DNA of 64,000 bases from Vibrio sp. UCD-FRSSP16_30 (GCF_001676025.1 NZ_LZFW01000068.1:84398-148397); one strand, 5' to 3'; shown: positions 43,524-53,646, numbered from the stretch's first letter. Numbers and translations: made by a program. The notes: generated by a model not told the origin, from the letters alone.

Positions 43524-44903
43524 ATGTCTGCAGGATTAGTACAAGCGGCATACATTATTGCTGCTGTGTTCTTTATTATGAGTTTGGCTGGTCTTTCAAA
43601 GCAAGAGACGGCTCGCTCAGGTAACTACTACGGTATTGCGGGTATGGCTATTGCCTTACTTGCGACTATTTTAGGTCCACATTCAAGCGGTGTTGCTTGG
43701 ATCTTGCTTGCTATGGTGATTGGTGGTGGCATCGGTATTCATTTTGCTAAAAAAGTAGAAATGACCGAAATGCCAGAGCTAGTGGCTATATTGCACAGCT
43801 TTGTTGGTATGGCCGCCGTTCTTGTCGGTTATAACAGTCTGATTGATGCACCAGTATTGGTGACACACGCCGAGCACATGATTCACCTTGTTGAAGTTTA
43901 TCTTGGTGTATTTATTGGCGCGGTGACATTTACCGGTTCTATTGTTGCTTTTGGTAAGCTTCGAGGCATTATTTCATCGTCATCGCTGAATTTACCTCAT
44001 AAACATAAGTTGAACCTCGCAGCTCTCGTTGTGTCGGCATTTTTGATGAAATGGTATCTAGGCGGTGATGGAGCGTTGCTTCCATTATTCTTGATGACAT
44101 TGATTGCGTTTGCTTTTGGTTATCATTTGGTGGCATCAATTGGTGGCGCAGATATGCCAGTGGTGGTGTCAATGCTGAACTCATACTCAGGTTGGGCAGC
44201 GGCGGCTGCAGGCTTTATGCTTGCTAACGATCTATTGATTGTCACTGGTGCACTGGTTGGTTCTTCTGGCGCAATCCTATCCTACATCATGTGTAAAGCA
44301 ATGAATCGCTCGTTTATTAGCGTTATTGCCGGTGGTTTTGGACAGGAAGTATCAGTTTCATCCTCAGATGAAGAGCAGGGCGAACATACCGAGTCGAGCG
44401 CTGAAGAAGTGGCAGAAATGCTGAAGAACTCTAAATCTGTCATCATCACTCCAGGATATGGTATGGCGGTTGCTCAAGCTCAGTATCCTGTACGCGAGAT
44501 CACTGAAAAACTTCGTGCGCAAGGTATCAAGGTTCGCTTTGGTATTCACCCGGTCGCGGGTCGTTTACCAGGCCACATGAACGTATTGCTTGCAGAAGCA
44601 AAAGTGCCTTACGACATCGTACTTGAGATGGACGAAATCAATGATGATTTTGCCGAAACGGATACGGTTTTAGTTATTGGCGCGAACGATACCGTTAACC
44701 CAGCGGCGCTTGATGATCCATCAAGTCCAATTGCGGGTATGCCAGTACTTGAAGTGTGGCATGCACAAAACGTGGTGGTATTTAAACGTTCAATGAACCC
44801 AGGTTATGCCGGCGTGCAAAACCCACTGTTCTTTAAAGAGAACTCAACAATGCTGTTTGGTGATGCTAAAGACTCGTGTATGAAAATATCCGAAAACTTG
44901 TAG
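43524..44903 (+). CDS. pntB: NAD(P) transhydrogenase, beta subunit
   Basis: A 459-residue subunit with about nine transmembrane helices (residues 1 to ~270), which include the conserved proton-channel region ([15 protein letters not shown]), and a C-terminal NADP(H)-binding domain ([47 protein letters not shown]). It follows pntA by 10 bp, with AAGGAGTAAC before its ATG. Confidence 0.97.
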   Translation: MSAGLVQAAYIIAAVFFIMSLAGLSKQETARSGNYYGIAGMAIALLATILGPHSSGVAWILLAMVIGGGIGIHFAKKVEMTEMPELVAILHSFVGMAAVLVGYNSLIDAPVLVTHAEHMIHLVEVYLGVFIGAVTFTGSIVAFGKLRGIISSSSLNLPHKHKLNLAALVVSAFLMKWYLGGDGALLPLFLMTLIAFAFGYHLVASIGGADMPVVVSMLNSYSGWAAAAAGFMLANDLLIVTGALVGSSGAILSYIMCKAMNRSFISVIAGGFGQEVSVSSSDEEQGEHTESSAEEVAEMLKNSKSVIITPGYGMAVAQAQYPVREITEKLRAQGIKVRFGIHPVAGRLPGHMNVLLAEAKVPYDIVLEMDEINDDFAETDTVLVIGANDTVNPAALDDPSSPIAGMPVLEVWHAQNVVVFKRSMNPGYAGVQNPLFFKENSTMLFGDAKDSCMKISENL

Positions 44904-44940
44904 TAACACTATTTTGATTTGTTGAATCTTTCACAATCAT

Positions 44941-44975
44941 AAAAATCCGATGAACGTTGTTCATCGGATTTTTTT
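44941..44975 (+). terminator. Strong rho-independent terminator after pntB
   Basis: AAAAATCCGATGAAC (44941-44955), loop GTT, GTTCATCGGATTTTT (44959-44973), continuing into further T's: a perfect 15-bp stem. Confidence 0.93.
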
Positions 44976-45153
44976 ATGTCTATTTGTTAAGCAAAAGATG
45001 CAATTAAAGTGAGTTCCATAACAGTTAGTTGACATGGGGGTTAGGCTATTGCCAATTTGTTATGAGATCTGTCATTTCGCTGTCAAAAATGCTGTACGGT
45101 TTGGAATGAAAACCTGAATGGGAGTATAGTAATCGCATTCGAGTTAAAACACG

Positions 45154-46605
45154 TTGTACTCTTTGAGAACTTTACTTTTATTCATAAGCTTATTGTCCAT
45201 TAGCCCAGTGCTGGCGGCAAAAACTCTTCCCCAAAGATTAGACTCTTTGGTGAGCTTATTTGTATTCAAAGAAGCGAAAGATGTCTACGACATGCAGGTG
45301 ATTCAAGCTGATTTTCCAACGGCTTTGATTGACCCAAACTCTATGTTGCCTCAAAGCAGTAAGTACCCTTTAAAAGATTTGCAGCTTCTCTACCGATTAG
45401 AGCAAAAGTGTAAAGGTAAATTACCTTTAAGCCCTGCGGTTACCGAACCATTAGTCTTCACAAGAGCCATGTGCCGAGGAACCAAACTACCACTTAAATG
45501 GTTTGCACGTTCCAATCCGATTCATCCCGGCGGTGGTACGTACGCAGCAAGATACGTTAAGGCTCATCCAGAGCGCTTTGCTGAGTTGCAACCTTATATG
45601 CACATCAACGAAAGAAAGCTTGCAGATCCAGGTACATTGCTAGGTCGCTTGCAAGTGATGCACAGTGATGGGATTGCATCATTATTATCTGGCGCACCGA
45701 TGTTCATACAAGAAAATGAGTTTTGGCTTCGTAAAGGCGACAGTTACTTCGTATTTGATATTGCCACTCTTGATCACAATGCCAAAGAGGCGGAGCTTAG
45801 CTTTATTCCCGTGTCGCAAATTGACGAGTGCTTCTTTGAAAGAGGTAATATCTGCTGGACGCAACACGACGATAGCCATTTAATCAAAAACTTACTGTAT
45901 ATATTGGTTTTATTGAATGTCACCCTAATTATTGGTTGGCTTTTATATCGCTGGAACAGTAAACGCAAAGAGATGCGCAGTCGAATGTTAGTGCTTCAAA
46001 TATTAACGCATGAACTGCGAACGCCGATTGCCAGTCTTGCTATGACAGTAGAAGGCTTTAGGCGTGAATTTGAACGTCTTCCAGAGACTGTTTATGACGA
46101 ATTTAGACGTTTGTGTGAGGATTCAAGGCGATTGCGTCAACTTGCAGAAGCGAGTAAGGATTATTTGCAGTCGGATAACCAACCATTAGCCACAGAGCAT
46201 TTGCCTTCAATGCAAGAATGGTTGGAATACAAAGTCGAAAATTATTCTGGCAATGTCGTACTGTATCTCGAAAAAGATATTGAGGCTCAAGTTAATATTT
46301 ATTGGCTTGGAACCTGTATCGATAACTTAGTTAATAATGCAATTAAATATGGGGTAGGCGAAGTCAAACTTTGCGTACATCGAAGTAATAATAAACTCAC
46401 CATTGAGGTTCAAGACGAAGGGCAATTAAGTGCTAAAGATTGGAAGCATTTACGTAAACCTTTTGTCAGTAAAGCTGGGTTGGGCTTAGGCTTGACCATA
46501 GTGGAATCTATGGTGGGAAGAATGGGTGGTAACATGAAACTTGTTGGTCCGCCTACTAAATTTGTAATGGAGATTCCTTGTGGAACAAACACTGCTGCTC
46601 GTTGA
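45154..46605 (+). CDS. vxrA: Sensor histidine kinase VxrA (WigK)
   Basis: A 483-residue membrane-bound sensor kinase. A signal-like N-terminus is followed by a periplasmic sensor domain of about 220 residues with cysteine pairs (DUF3404-type), one transmembrane helix at about residues 247-268, and a cytoplasmic kinase with H286 (LTHELRTP), N-box NNAIKYG and G-box KAGLGLGL. In V. cholerae this kinase (VxrA/WigK) responds to cell-wall damage and controls type VI secretion and envelope synthesis. The start TTG 45154 is tentative. Operon vxrABCD. Confidence 0.88.
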   Translation: MYSLRTLLLFISLLSISPVLAAKTLPQRLDSLVSLFVFKEAKDVYDMQVIQADFPTALIDPNSMLPQSSKYPLKDLQLLYRLEQKCKGKLPLSPAVTEPLVFTRAMCRGTKLPLKWFARSNPIHPGGGTYAARYVKAHPERFAELQPYMHINERKLADPGTLLGRLQVMHSDGIASLLSGAPMFIQENEFWLRKGDSYFVFDIATLDHNAKEAELSFIPVSQIDECFFERGNICWTQHDDSHLIKNLLYILVLLNVTLIIGWLLYRWNSKRKEMRSRMLVLQILTHELRTPIASLAMTVEGFRREFERLPETVYDEFRRLCEDSRRLRQLAEASKDYLQSDNQPLATEHLPSMQEWLEYKVENYSGNVVLYLEKDIEAQVNIYWLGTCIDNLVNNAIKYGVGEVKLCVHRSNNKLTIEVQDEGQLSAKDWKHLRKPFVSKAGLGLGLTIVESMVGRMGGNMKLVGPPTKFVMEIPCGTNTAAR

Positions 46606-47242
46606 AGATGATAAAAATTTAGCTGATGGTCTATTGGTTAGCCTAGAGCAAGCCGGTTATAACTGCCTACATTCAGAGACAATTGCTGATACTGCGAATT
46701 TATGGGAAAAAGCTGATTTAGTTATTCTAGACAGACAACTTCCTGACGGCGATTCAATTTCCAAGCTAGCGGAATGGAAAGAAATCAAGTCAGTACCGGT
46801 TATCTTGTTAACTGCATTGGTGACAGTTAAAGACAAAGTCTCAGGGCTTGATGCTGGCGCAAATGATTACTTAACAAAACCGTTTGCTGAAGCTGAGTTG
46901 TTTGCGCGTATTCGAGCAAATTTGAGAGTCTCAGATGATGACTCGCAAAATGACGACTCTAAAGTGATTACTGATAGCTTGGTAATTGATAAAGCCACTC
47001 GTGAAGTTTTTTATCATGACGAAAGTATCTCGTTAACGCGCACTGAGTTCGATTTATTAATGTTCTTAGCGAGTAACCTTGGGCGTGTCTTCACTCGTGA
47101 TGAATTGCTTGATCATGTATGGGGTTACAACCACTTCCCAACAACACGTACCGTTGATACCCATGTACTGCAATTACGCCAGAAGTTATCCGGTATTGAT
47201 ATCGAAACACTGCGCGGTGTTGGCTACAAGATGAAAAGCTAA
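46580..47242 (+). CDS. vxrB: Response regulator VxrB (WigR)
   Basis: A 220-residue OmpR-family regulator. Receiver Asp51 (VILDRQLPDG) and Lys100 (LTKPF) are present, with a C-terminal winged helix (LTRTEFDLLMFLASNLGRVFTRDELLDHVWG). Start GTG 46580 overlaps vxrA by 26 bp. Partner of VxrA: regulates type VI secretion, biofilm and cell-wall synthesis genes in V. cholerae. Its stop and the vxrC ATG overlap as TAATG. Confidence 0.92.
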   Translation: MEQTLLLVEDDKNLADGLLVSLEQAGYNCLHSETIADTANLWEKADLVILDRQLPDGDSISKLAEWKEIKSVPVILLTALVTVKDKVSGLDAGANDYLTKPFAEAELFARIRANLRVSDDDSQNDDSKVITDSLVIDKATREVFYHDESISLTRTEFDLLMFLASNLGRVFTRDELLDHVWGYNHFPTTRTVDTHVLQLRQKLSGIDIETLRGVGYKMKS

Positions 47243-48123
47243 TGAAACCGTTTCTAACGACATTATTACTCATTCCGTTAGCTGCACCGATTGCAGCTAA
47301 TGCGCAATGGTTTGAAGAAAATAATATCGTTACCAGAATGCACCAAAAGTTGTTAGAAGATGATCTCAATGGCATGTTTGAGATTATGGTTCAGGTTTGG
47401 CAGCAAGAATCGACCGATAATTTGCATTTACATTTAGATGCTTTGTTAAAGCAGGCAACTGAACAAGATTGTGGAAAGAGTCTTACTGCTGAAGGATTGC
47501 CAAATTGGGTCGACTCTGTTTCTATTGAGAAAATATCAGTTCAAAGACCAGGGCGCCTATCTAATAAACTGATGTTGAGCTTTTTAACCGATAATCGTTT
47601 GGTCTCGGTTAAGTTGATTGGATGGCCTGATAGCATCATTTCTCAAAATGTTATTGAGCAGCGTTCTTACGAAACGACAACAGATGACAAACGTACATTA
47701 CAGTACACAGAAGCAACCTATAGCTTAAGCAAGCCGCTTAAATCTGGTTTGTATCAATTACAACTGGAAGATACAAATCAGCATAGTTGGACTCATTGGC
47801 TGATTATGAGCGATGCCGATCCGGTTCACGTAGTGCGATGGGATTCTAAAGATAGTTGGATAGTCGATAAAAAACGCTTACTAAATCGATATTGCCCATT
47901 GCCAGTGCAAAAAGTAACGGTCTACGATTACCAAGATGGTAAATACAACACTGTCTGGAATAAGTCGTATGAGTCTAATTATCCTGTTAGACTGCCGAGC
48001 AATGCGCTACCACCAGATCGTTATGTTGTCAGTGTATCGATGACACAATCGCAGTGGCAGGGCCCAATCTTATTTAAAGATAAACGTACGATTAGTAAAA
48101 CCATCGATTTTACTGAAGAGTAG
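47242..48123 (+). CDS. vxrC: Exported protein VxrC (DUF2861)
   Basis: A 293-residue exported protein with a signal peptide (cleavage after ANAQ, near residue 20). The mature part has no identified motif; I recall the equivalent V. cholerae gene as DUF2861. It is translationally coupled with vxrB by a TAATG overlap. A role as periplasmic modulator of VxrA is plausible from operon position but is not shown by the sequence. Confidence 0.78.
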   Translation: MKPFLTTLLLIPLAAPIAANAQWFEENNIVTRMHQKLLEDDLNGMFEIMVQVWQQESTDNLHLHLDALLKQATEQDCGKSLTAEGLPNWVDSVSIEKISVQRPGRLSNKLMLSFLTDNRLVSVKLIGWPDSIISQNVIEQRSYETTTDDKRTLQYTEATYSLSKPLKSGLYQLQLEDTNQHSWTHWLIMSDADPVHVVRWDSKDSWIVDKKRLLNRYCPLPVQKVTVYDYQDGKYNTVWNKSYESNYPVRLPSNALPPDRYVVSVSMTQSQWQGPILFKDKRTISKTIDFTEE

Positions 48124-48145
48124 GGAACAACGACTAGGAACCGAT

Positions 48146-48301
48146 ATGTTTGATGATTTACCACCACTAACACATGAAGAGCAACAAAAAGCCGTAGAGC
48201 GTATTCAAGTATTGATGGCTCAAGGTGTCAGTACCGCTGAAGCAATTAAAATCATTGCTCAAGAAATACGTGATGAGTTCAATAAAGGTCAAGAGCAGTA
48301 A
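48146..48301 (+). CDS. vxrD: Small protein VxrD (YoaH/UPF0181 family)
   Basis: A 51-residue protein beginning [17 protein letters not shown] and continuing with the [19 protein letters not shown] helix: this is the UPF0181/YoaH family. AGGAA lies 6 bases before its ATG, 22 bp after vxrC. In V. cholerae the operon continues to vxrE; no comparable frame is visible in the next 540 bp here. Confidence 0.82.
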   Translation: MFDDLPPLTHEEQQKAVERIQVLMAQGVSTAEAIKIIAQEIRDEFNKGQEQ

Positions 48302-48843
48302 GCTCTTGGTTTTACACATCTAACGCACTATAACTAACTTGCCTTTAGGTGATTTAGACATACTTAAAGTTCAATTCTCATCAATATTTTCAATTAACTC
48401 ATGAGCTTATTCTGTATGTAAAGCGGTTCTTTTTATTTAAAATCAGTATCTTGCTGTACTTAGTGCCATAATGGTGAGCCATTAGCCTGAAAGTAACTTA
48501 CAGTTACCTAAATTGGTTAAGTTATTATGTTATCTCTGGAGATATTACGTAGAGCCTGCGGTAATCAATGGTCAAAGTGAGTTCAAATACCTAGATAGAC
48601 CATCGTGATTTTTTGATTGAACGATATTTTTAATACGTGATACGGTCACTTATTGTCGGTCAGTTAAGCGGGGCTGATAGTGGATAGGTGCTACTAATTA
48701 CGAATGTTTTAGATGTGAAAACGGCGACTGCTTCAGAATGTCTTGTGATAAACAAAACATACAACAATCGCCGTTTTATGTGACATTAACTGAACTTGTA
48801 TCTCAGCTTAGTAAATGACGCAGCTCATTTAGTGAGTGTAGCG
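48302..48843. other. 542-bp non-coding stretch with a long-loop inverted repeat
   Basis: I see no gene in this interval. Its one clear element is AAAACGGCGA (48718-48727) pairing perfectly with TCGCCGTTTT (48768-48777) over a 40-nt loop, which could be the end of a transcript from either side or part of a non-coding RNA. The remainder is AT-rich with no convincing promoter/terminator pair. Confidence 0.4.
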
Positions 48844-49668
48844 TTATTGATGGCCAGTTGATAACAAGTCTGGGTTAACCACTAAATTACGAACACCATG
48901 AGCGTGGTCTTCTTTAAAGTCATTTCCTTCAAGCCATTTTGCAACTGAAGCGATATCAACCTTTGCAACTCTTGGTCTTACACTCCAAGTCACTTGCAGC
49001 GGAGAGCCTTGTTCATTATAACCAGGACCGGTTGTTGAACCTGCGTACTCTAAAGGCTTGCCAGTATAATTAGGAATGTTAGTTGCTTGGTAGTAGCCAT
49101 TCACTTGTTTATATTCAGCTAGCTCTGCAAAATCTAAAGAGTCACTGTCATTAACAAGAACATAAACTTGCGTTTCTACACGAAGTTGAGGATTCATTAA
49201 CGACTCAGATAAACAAGAACCTAGAGTTGCCCCAGGTGTCACTTGAGCGCTGGTATGCACGTAATGCACTTCGATGGTATCACCAGAACTTAATTCTTTA
49301 TGTTTGAATTCTTTAAGCTCATCTTCAGTTAAAGTGCCATTGTATCGGTAACCCGTTTGAAAGCCTTTGCCGTTACCATTTCCAGCATAAGCGGTAAATT
49401 CTCCGCCTCTATGTTCAGCGTTTTTATGGAAATGAATGTTACATAAGTTCATTTCTTGATAAGCAGGAGCGATACCAAAAGTGCGTTGGTTTTTTCCGTT
49501 TAAATCATCAATGTCACGAGGTGATTGTGGACCAAATCCTTTGCCATCGGTATTGGCCGCTAAATTAGCACGTTGATCTGCAACTACTTGATCGCTAACA
49601 ACTTCGTTGCCTGCAAATGCAGCAAAACTGGTAACCAATATCGTTCCGAGAAATAGATTTTTTGTCAT
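48844..49668 (-). CDS. Periplasmic delta-class carbonic anhydrase
   Basis: A 274-residue exported protein (signal peptide ending AAFAG, near residue 20). It resembles the delta-class carbonic anhydrases first described in diatoms and later annotated in some marine bacteria: CNIHFHKNAEHRGGEF (C76, H79, H81, E85, H86) then TIEVHYVHTS (H135, H138) and a Cys at 152, consistent with a three-histidine zinc site in an alpha-CA-like arrangement. It would interconvert CO2 and bicarbonate in the periplasm. Family call from memory, moderately sure. Monocistronic. Confidence 0.72.
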   Translation of the reverse strand: MTKNLFLGTILVTSFAAFAGNEVVSDQVVADQRANLAANTDGKGFGPQSPRDIDDLNGKNQRTFGIAPAYQEMNLCNIHFHKNAEHRGGEFTAYAGNGNGKGFQTGYRYNGTLTEDELKEFKHKELSSGDTIEVHYVHTSAQVTPGATLGSCLSESLMNPQLRVETQVYVLVNDSDSLDFAELAEYKQVNGYYQATNIPNYTGKPLEYAGSTTGPGYNEQGSPLQVTWSVRPRVAKVDIASVAKWLEGNDFKEDHAHGVRNLVVNPDLLSTGHQ

Positions 49669-50559
49669 TAAAAATACCTGTTTGGTGTGAGGGTTAATTA
49701 TAATTATCTGTGTTTCACAAACGTTTTTAGCATAAAAAAAATATTGCTAATAACCAATAAATGTAAGCAGTAGTTTCTTTATTAGTAATGATTTTCATTT
49801 GCATGAGTGCAATTGCATAAGCTTTACTGAGGTGAGAGATCGGGTTATCCGAACTGTTAATTGTCAGAATATTGCTTTTGTTAAAAATTGATGGTTTTCT
49901 ATTCTAGATGAATAATTAAAGTACCAATTTGTACGTAGATAGTCTCAATTACACAAAATGCAATGGCTTGCTTTGAGGTATGTCAATCTCAATAAAGAAT
50001 TGCTTAAACTGTGATATGGAACAATTGCCAGAATTTTAAAGCACAAACAGATAAGTATGCCGTCTTTAATTTTGCAGATGGAAATACACAGAACATAATC
50101 AAGCGAACCAAATTAGCTTGATTTAAAGAGACGCTGTAAGCGTTAGAACCTAACTAAATGTTGCTAGGCAAAATCAGGAGCAGCAATAATCGATGTAACG
50201 ACAAATAAAATAGTGCCAATATGGAGAGATTTCAACTTGGTTAAACCCGGACATTTCTAAATGGGACTTACAACCTAAGTGCGCATAATCAATGTTATGT
50301 TAAATAGGGTTTATTGAAACTATTATAAGCATGCTATTACTTACGTACACTACTCTTTTCGCTCTATTAGTTTGTAGACTATGTAAAGCGAACCATCTTT
50401 AAAGGTATTTCCATATTAACAACGATTCTGTATACCGTATGTTGTGAAAGTAAACCGCTAGCACCGAACTGAGTAAAGCGTTTTACTAATCAGGATGCTT
50501 GACGATAACTCAGGTTAAGTCGACGATATGTTAGTTTAAAACCTGATAGCCTTTTAGGA
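49669..50559. other. 890-bp gene-free region
   Basis: The longest stretch without a gene in the window. No frame of convincing composition or ribosome site is present. It contains a segment at about 50241-50272 (AACCCGGACATTTCTAAATG and on) that resembles the ends of some transposons in my memory, but without a partner inverted repeat; it may be eroded mobile DNA. The promoter of the carbonic anhydrase gene presumably lies within the first 150 bp; an AATGATTTTCATT dyad is at 49787-49799. Confidence 0.4.
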
Positions 50560-50945
<386 letters not shown>

Positions 50946-51098
50946 AATTTTGAGTTCCTTAAGTAAAATTAAGTTATCTGGTTGATTTAGATATGTAATT
51001 TTCAGCTTACGCCTAACGCTTTGTATTGACTAGTCATTTGCAGAATCTTTTGGGTATAAATTTAGGTAGATTGATGTAGTATATTGATTTCCACATAA

Positions 51099-51127
51099 TT
51101 AGTTATAGTGCGTTATAGCGTAATTAA
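51099..51127 (+). repeat. Direct repeat, copy 1, downstream of yciH
   Basis: TTAGTTATAGTGCG at 51099-51112, identical to 51645-51658. The next 15 bases match at 8 positions, including GCGTAA, for 22 of 29 in total. The two copies lie 546 bp apart and bracket yciH; the second spans the start of a recombinase homologue. Confidence 0.7.
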
Positions 51128-51183
51128 TAAAGGATAAAGACAAGCAAACCAATACAGCACACCTTTCATTATCCTAAGTAATG

Positions 51184-51495
51184 TTAACCGCCAGCAAGTT
51201 TAACGGTATGGCCTTTCTTTTCTAAATACACTTTTATCTTGTCACGGTTATCACCTTGGATTTCGATAACACCGTCTTTTACAGCGCCGCCGCAACCACA
51301 TACTTTTTTCAGCTCTGCGGCCATCAATTTCAGTCCTACATCGTCTAAATCTAGACCTGTGACTAAACAAACGCCTTTGCCTTTACGACCTTTAGTTTGA
51401 CGTTGAATACGGACAACGCCATCACCTTTGACGCGTTCTACTTTTGTTTCTTCAGGCTTGATACGCCCTACTTCTGTTGAATATACCAAAGACAT
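51184..51495 (-). CDS. yciH: SUI1-family translation factor YciH
   Basis: A 103-residue SUI1/eIF1-like protein, almost identical in pattern to E. coli YciH: GDGVVRIQRQTKGRKGKGVCLVTGLDLDD, KKVCGCGGAVKDGVIEIQGD, ending HTVKLAGG. YciH influences start-codon fidelity. Located between tautomerase remnant and recombinase homologue, as a single gene, and enclosed by the 51099/51645 direct repeats. Confidence 0.95.
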   Translation of the reverse strand: MSLVYSTEVGRIKPEETKVERVKGDGVVRIQRQTKGRKGKGVCLVTGLDLDDVGLKLMAAELKKVCGCGGAVKDGVIEIQGDNRDKIKVYLEKKGHTVKLAGG

Positions 51496-51644
51496 AATTC
51501 GGCCCTATCTAAATGCAATAATCTGCTTATTTTACCATTGAACTTAATTAAGGTTAATAACGGTTTGTAGGTTTATGCTGCAATCAAATCAACTTCTGCT
51601 TTTCAATCAAACTGTTAGATACTATTATAAATGTTACATCACCT

Positions 51645-51673
51645 TTAGTTATAGTGCGCCAATGCGTAAAAAG
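51645..51673 (+). repeat. Direct repeat, copy 2, spanning the recombinase start
   Basis: TTAGTTATAGTGCG at 51645-51658 followed by CCAATGCGTAAAAAG; the ATG of the putative recombinase (51662) lies inside it. It matches copy 1 (51099) at 22 of 29 positions. Confidence 0.7.
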
Positions 51674-52627
51674 TGTATCCCCATTACCGATATAAAACTA
51701 AAGCAGCAAAGCTGTGATCGTTTTAATCAAAAAGTCACTATCGATCAGTTCGATAGCTTGACTCACAATCAATATAGTCATAACTCTTTGTTATCAATGT
51801 TTAATGACTGGAATCATTTCGTCGAATTTTGTCAGAGACGTAAAGTGGCGTCTTTACCTGGTTCGACTACCGCCGTTCGATTATTTATCGAGAAACAAAG
51901 TGAAAGCCGTAAGTACTCAACTCTAAAAAGAATGGCCATCACTATCGGCTTGGTGCATCGATTTCATGAATTTACGGATCCCTGCAATCATAGACAAACC
52001 AAGATGCTGCTTGCGCAACTGAGGATAGATAAACGTGGCGATGCCAAACAAGCGCAAGCCTTTAACTCATCACACCTACATCAAATACAACAACAGTTGG
52101 ATTCGGAAAGTACTTTAAAACAACTAAGAGATGCCGCAATACTGTCAGTAATGTTTGAATGTGCGATGAAACGTAGCGAATTACGCACGCTTTGTTTCTA
52201 TCAATTGCAATTTGATGTACTTGATAACGAAGCTATTCAAATAAACATCAACGACGGTCACTACCAACTTTCTCAACCAACCAGTGAAATTGTAAAGCGC
52301 TGGATTTTAATGGTGCCTGATCATTTAGGCCCAGTATTTCGACGCATTGACCGACATGGCAATATTGGCGATGACGCATTAGATGCCTCGTCCATTTATC
52401 GAGTATTTCGAGCAACCGAAACACAACTGGGTCTTAGTCTGCAACTGTCAGGGCAATCTGCTCGAGTGGGCGCGGCTAAAGAATTAGCGAAGCAAGGATA
52501 TGACGTGAAAGGAATAACCGATTTTGGTCGTTGGTTAAGCCCTGCTATGCCTGCTCAATACCTAGGTAAACAGGAATTGGCAGACAATGAAAGGCTCAAA
52601 TTTAAGGTCATAAAACCTTGGGATTAA
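51662..52627 (+). CDS. Tyrosine-recombinase homologue with altered active site
   Basis: A 321-residue protein of the phage-integrase/XerCD/Cre family: an N-terminal SAM-like DNA-binding half (residues ~30-130) and a catalytic half. Typical residues are Arg I in R-x-x-E-L, H-x-x-R, a W/H, then Tyr. Here Arg I aligns with Lys (MKRSELRTL), and the His of H-x-x-R is Gln (GQSARVGAA), while the second Arg, Trp (GRW) and Tyr (QYLGK) remain. It may be catalytically inactive. ATG 51662 is chosen; an ATG at 51575 would add 29 unconserved residues. Its end overlaps that of ddl by 4 bp. Confidence 0.78.
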   Translation: MRKKCIPITDIKLKQQSCDRFNQKVTIDQFDSLTHNQYSHNSLLSMFNDWNHFVEFCQRRKVASLPGSTTAVRLFIEKQSESRKYSTLKRMAITIGLVHRFHEFTDPCNHRQTKMLLAQLRIDKRGDAKQAQAFNSSHLHQIQQQLDSESTLKQLRDAAILSVMFECAMKRSELRTLCFYQLQFDVLDNEAIQININDGHYQLSQPTSEIVKRWILMVPDHLGPVFRRIDRHGNIGDDALDASSIYRVFRATETQLGLSLQLSGQSARVGAAKELAKQGYDVKGITDFGRWLSPAMPAQYLGKQELADNERLKFKVIKPWD

Positions 52628-53616
52628 ATGGCTAACTTAACCGCTTGCGCTAAGTATTTAGAGAAGCTGTGGCCATTGTTGCTCAACATTTTAGGGAACA
52701 TTGAGATCGGGGTCATACCAGGGAATGTGTTGACCTCGTTTAAATAGATTTCACCATCTTCAGTTAAAAAGAAATCAATTCTTGATAGATCTTTAAGACC
52801 CATTTGTACAAACACTTTATGTGAGTACTGGTGAATTTTTTGTAATTGAAGTTCAGTTAAATCTTTCGCGACAATCTCAGTAGTCGAATGACTATCTTGA
52901 CTGTATTTCTCTTCATAAGAGTAGAACTTATCTGACGGGGCAATCACCTCTCCGGGAGCAGTAATATAAAGCTGCCCTTCATATTGATACGCCGCGACTT
53001 CAAGCTCTCTTGGTTTTACTGCTTTTTCAATTAGCACTTGCTCTGAGTAACCAAACGCATCACTAACTGCAGTTTCAATATCTTTCGATTCTGTGACCTT
53101 GTAACAACCAACTGATGAACCCTGTCGCGCCGCTTTCACAAACAAGCTACCCCAGCGATTAAACGCTTCATGAACTTGAGTAAGACTAGAGTCGTCATTT
53201 TCGGTCAGGAACAAATACGGCGTATTTTCTACACCAATTGCGTCGTACCACAATTTTGACGTGATTTTATTAAAGCTATTGCTACTTGCTTCCGCGCCAC
53301 AGCCAAAATAAGGAATACCAGCCAACTCAAACATAGACTGAATATCACCTGTTTCACCCGGATAACCATGAATACAAGGCACTATATAGTCGAGGTTATA
53401 GCGATTTGAGCCTTCGACCAACTCTCCTGAGTGAATATCTAAATAACACTCATTTTTAGCGTGTGTTAGCCATGAATTGTTGATGATTTCAACGCGTATA
53501 ACATTGAAATCAGTGGTTAGTTCTAGTTGTTGCTGAACATAGTCAGCAGAAACTAAAGACACCTCATGCTCGGAAGAACCGCCACCGCAAAGCAAAAGGA
53601 TATTAATGTTCGACAT
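52624..53616 (-). CDS. ddl: D-alanine-D-alanine ligase
   Basis: A 330-residue ATP-grasp ligase making D-Ala-D-Ala for peptidoglycan. Motifs: GGGSSEHEVSL near the N-terminus, PCIHGYPGETGDIQS, VKAARQGSSVGCYKV (ATP site), RELEVAAYQ, and the closing NEVNTFPGMTPISMFP. It is near vxrAB, whose regulon includes cell-wall synthesis, although whether ddl is a member is not shown. It precedes the SPOR gene's direction by 31 bp. Confidence 0.95.
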   Translation of the reverse strand: MSNINILLLCGGGSSEHEVSLVSADYVQQQLELTTDFNVIRVEIINNSWLTHAKNECYLDIHSGELVEGSNRYNLDYIVPCIHGYPGETGDIQSMFELAGIPYFGCGAEASSNSFNKITSKLWYDAIGVENTPYLFLTENDDSSLTQVHEAFNRWGSLFVKAARQGSSVGCYKVTESKDIETAVSDAFGYSEQVLIEKAVKPRELEVAAYQYEGQLYITAPGEVIAPSDKFYSYEEKYSQDSHSTTEIVAKDLTELQLQKIHQYSHKVFVQMGLKDLSRIDFFLTEDGEIYLNEVNTFPGMTPISMFPKMLSNNGHSFSKYLAQAVKLAI

Positions 53617-53646
53617 CTTGATAAACCCAATAAATCGTATTCGTAA

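Noticed and set aside
49787..49799. AATGATTTTCATT as a Fur box
   Set aside because: Only a 5-3-5 dyad; it fails most positions of the Fur consensus and lies far from the start codon.
50241..50272. Insertion-sequence end
   Set aside because: No matching inverted partner, target duplication or transposase frame; mentioned only as a possible remnant.
51575..51661. N-terminal extension of the recombinase homologue from ATG 51575
   Set aside because: Gives 29 residues rich in Tyr/Phe/Ser that do not look like protein, with no better ribosome site.
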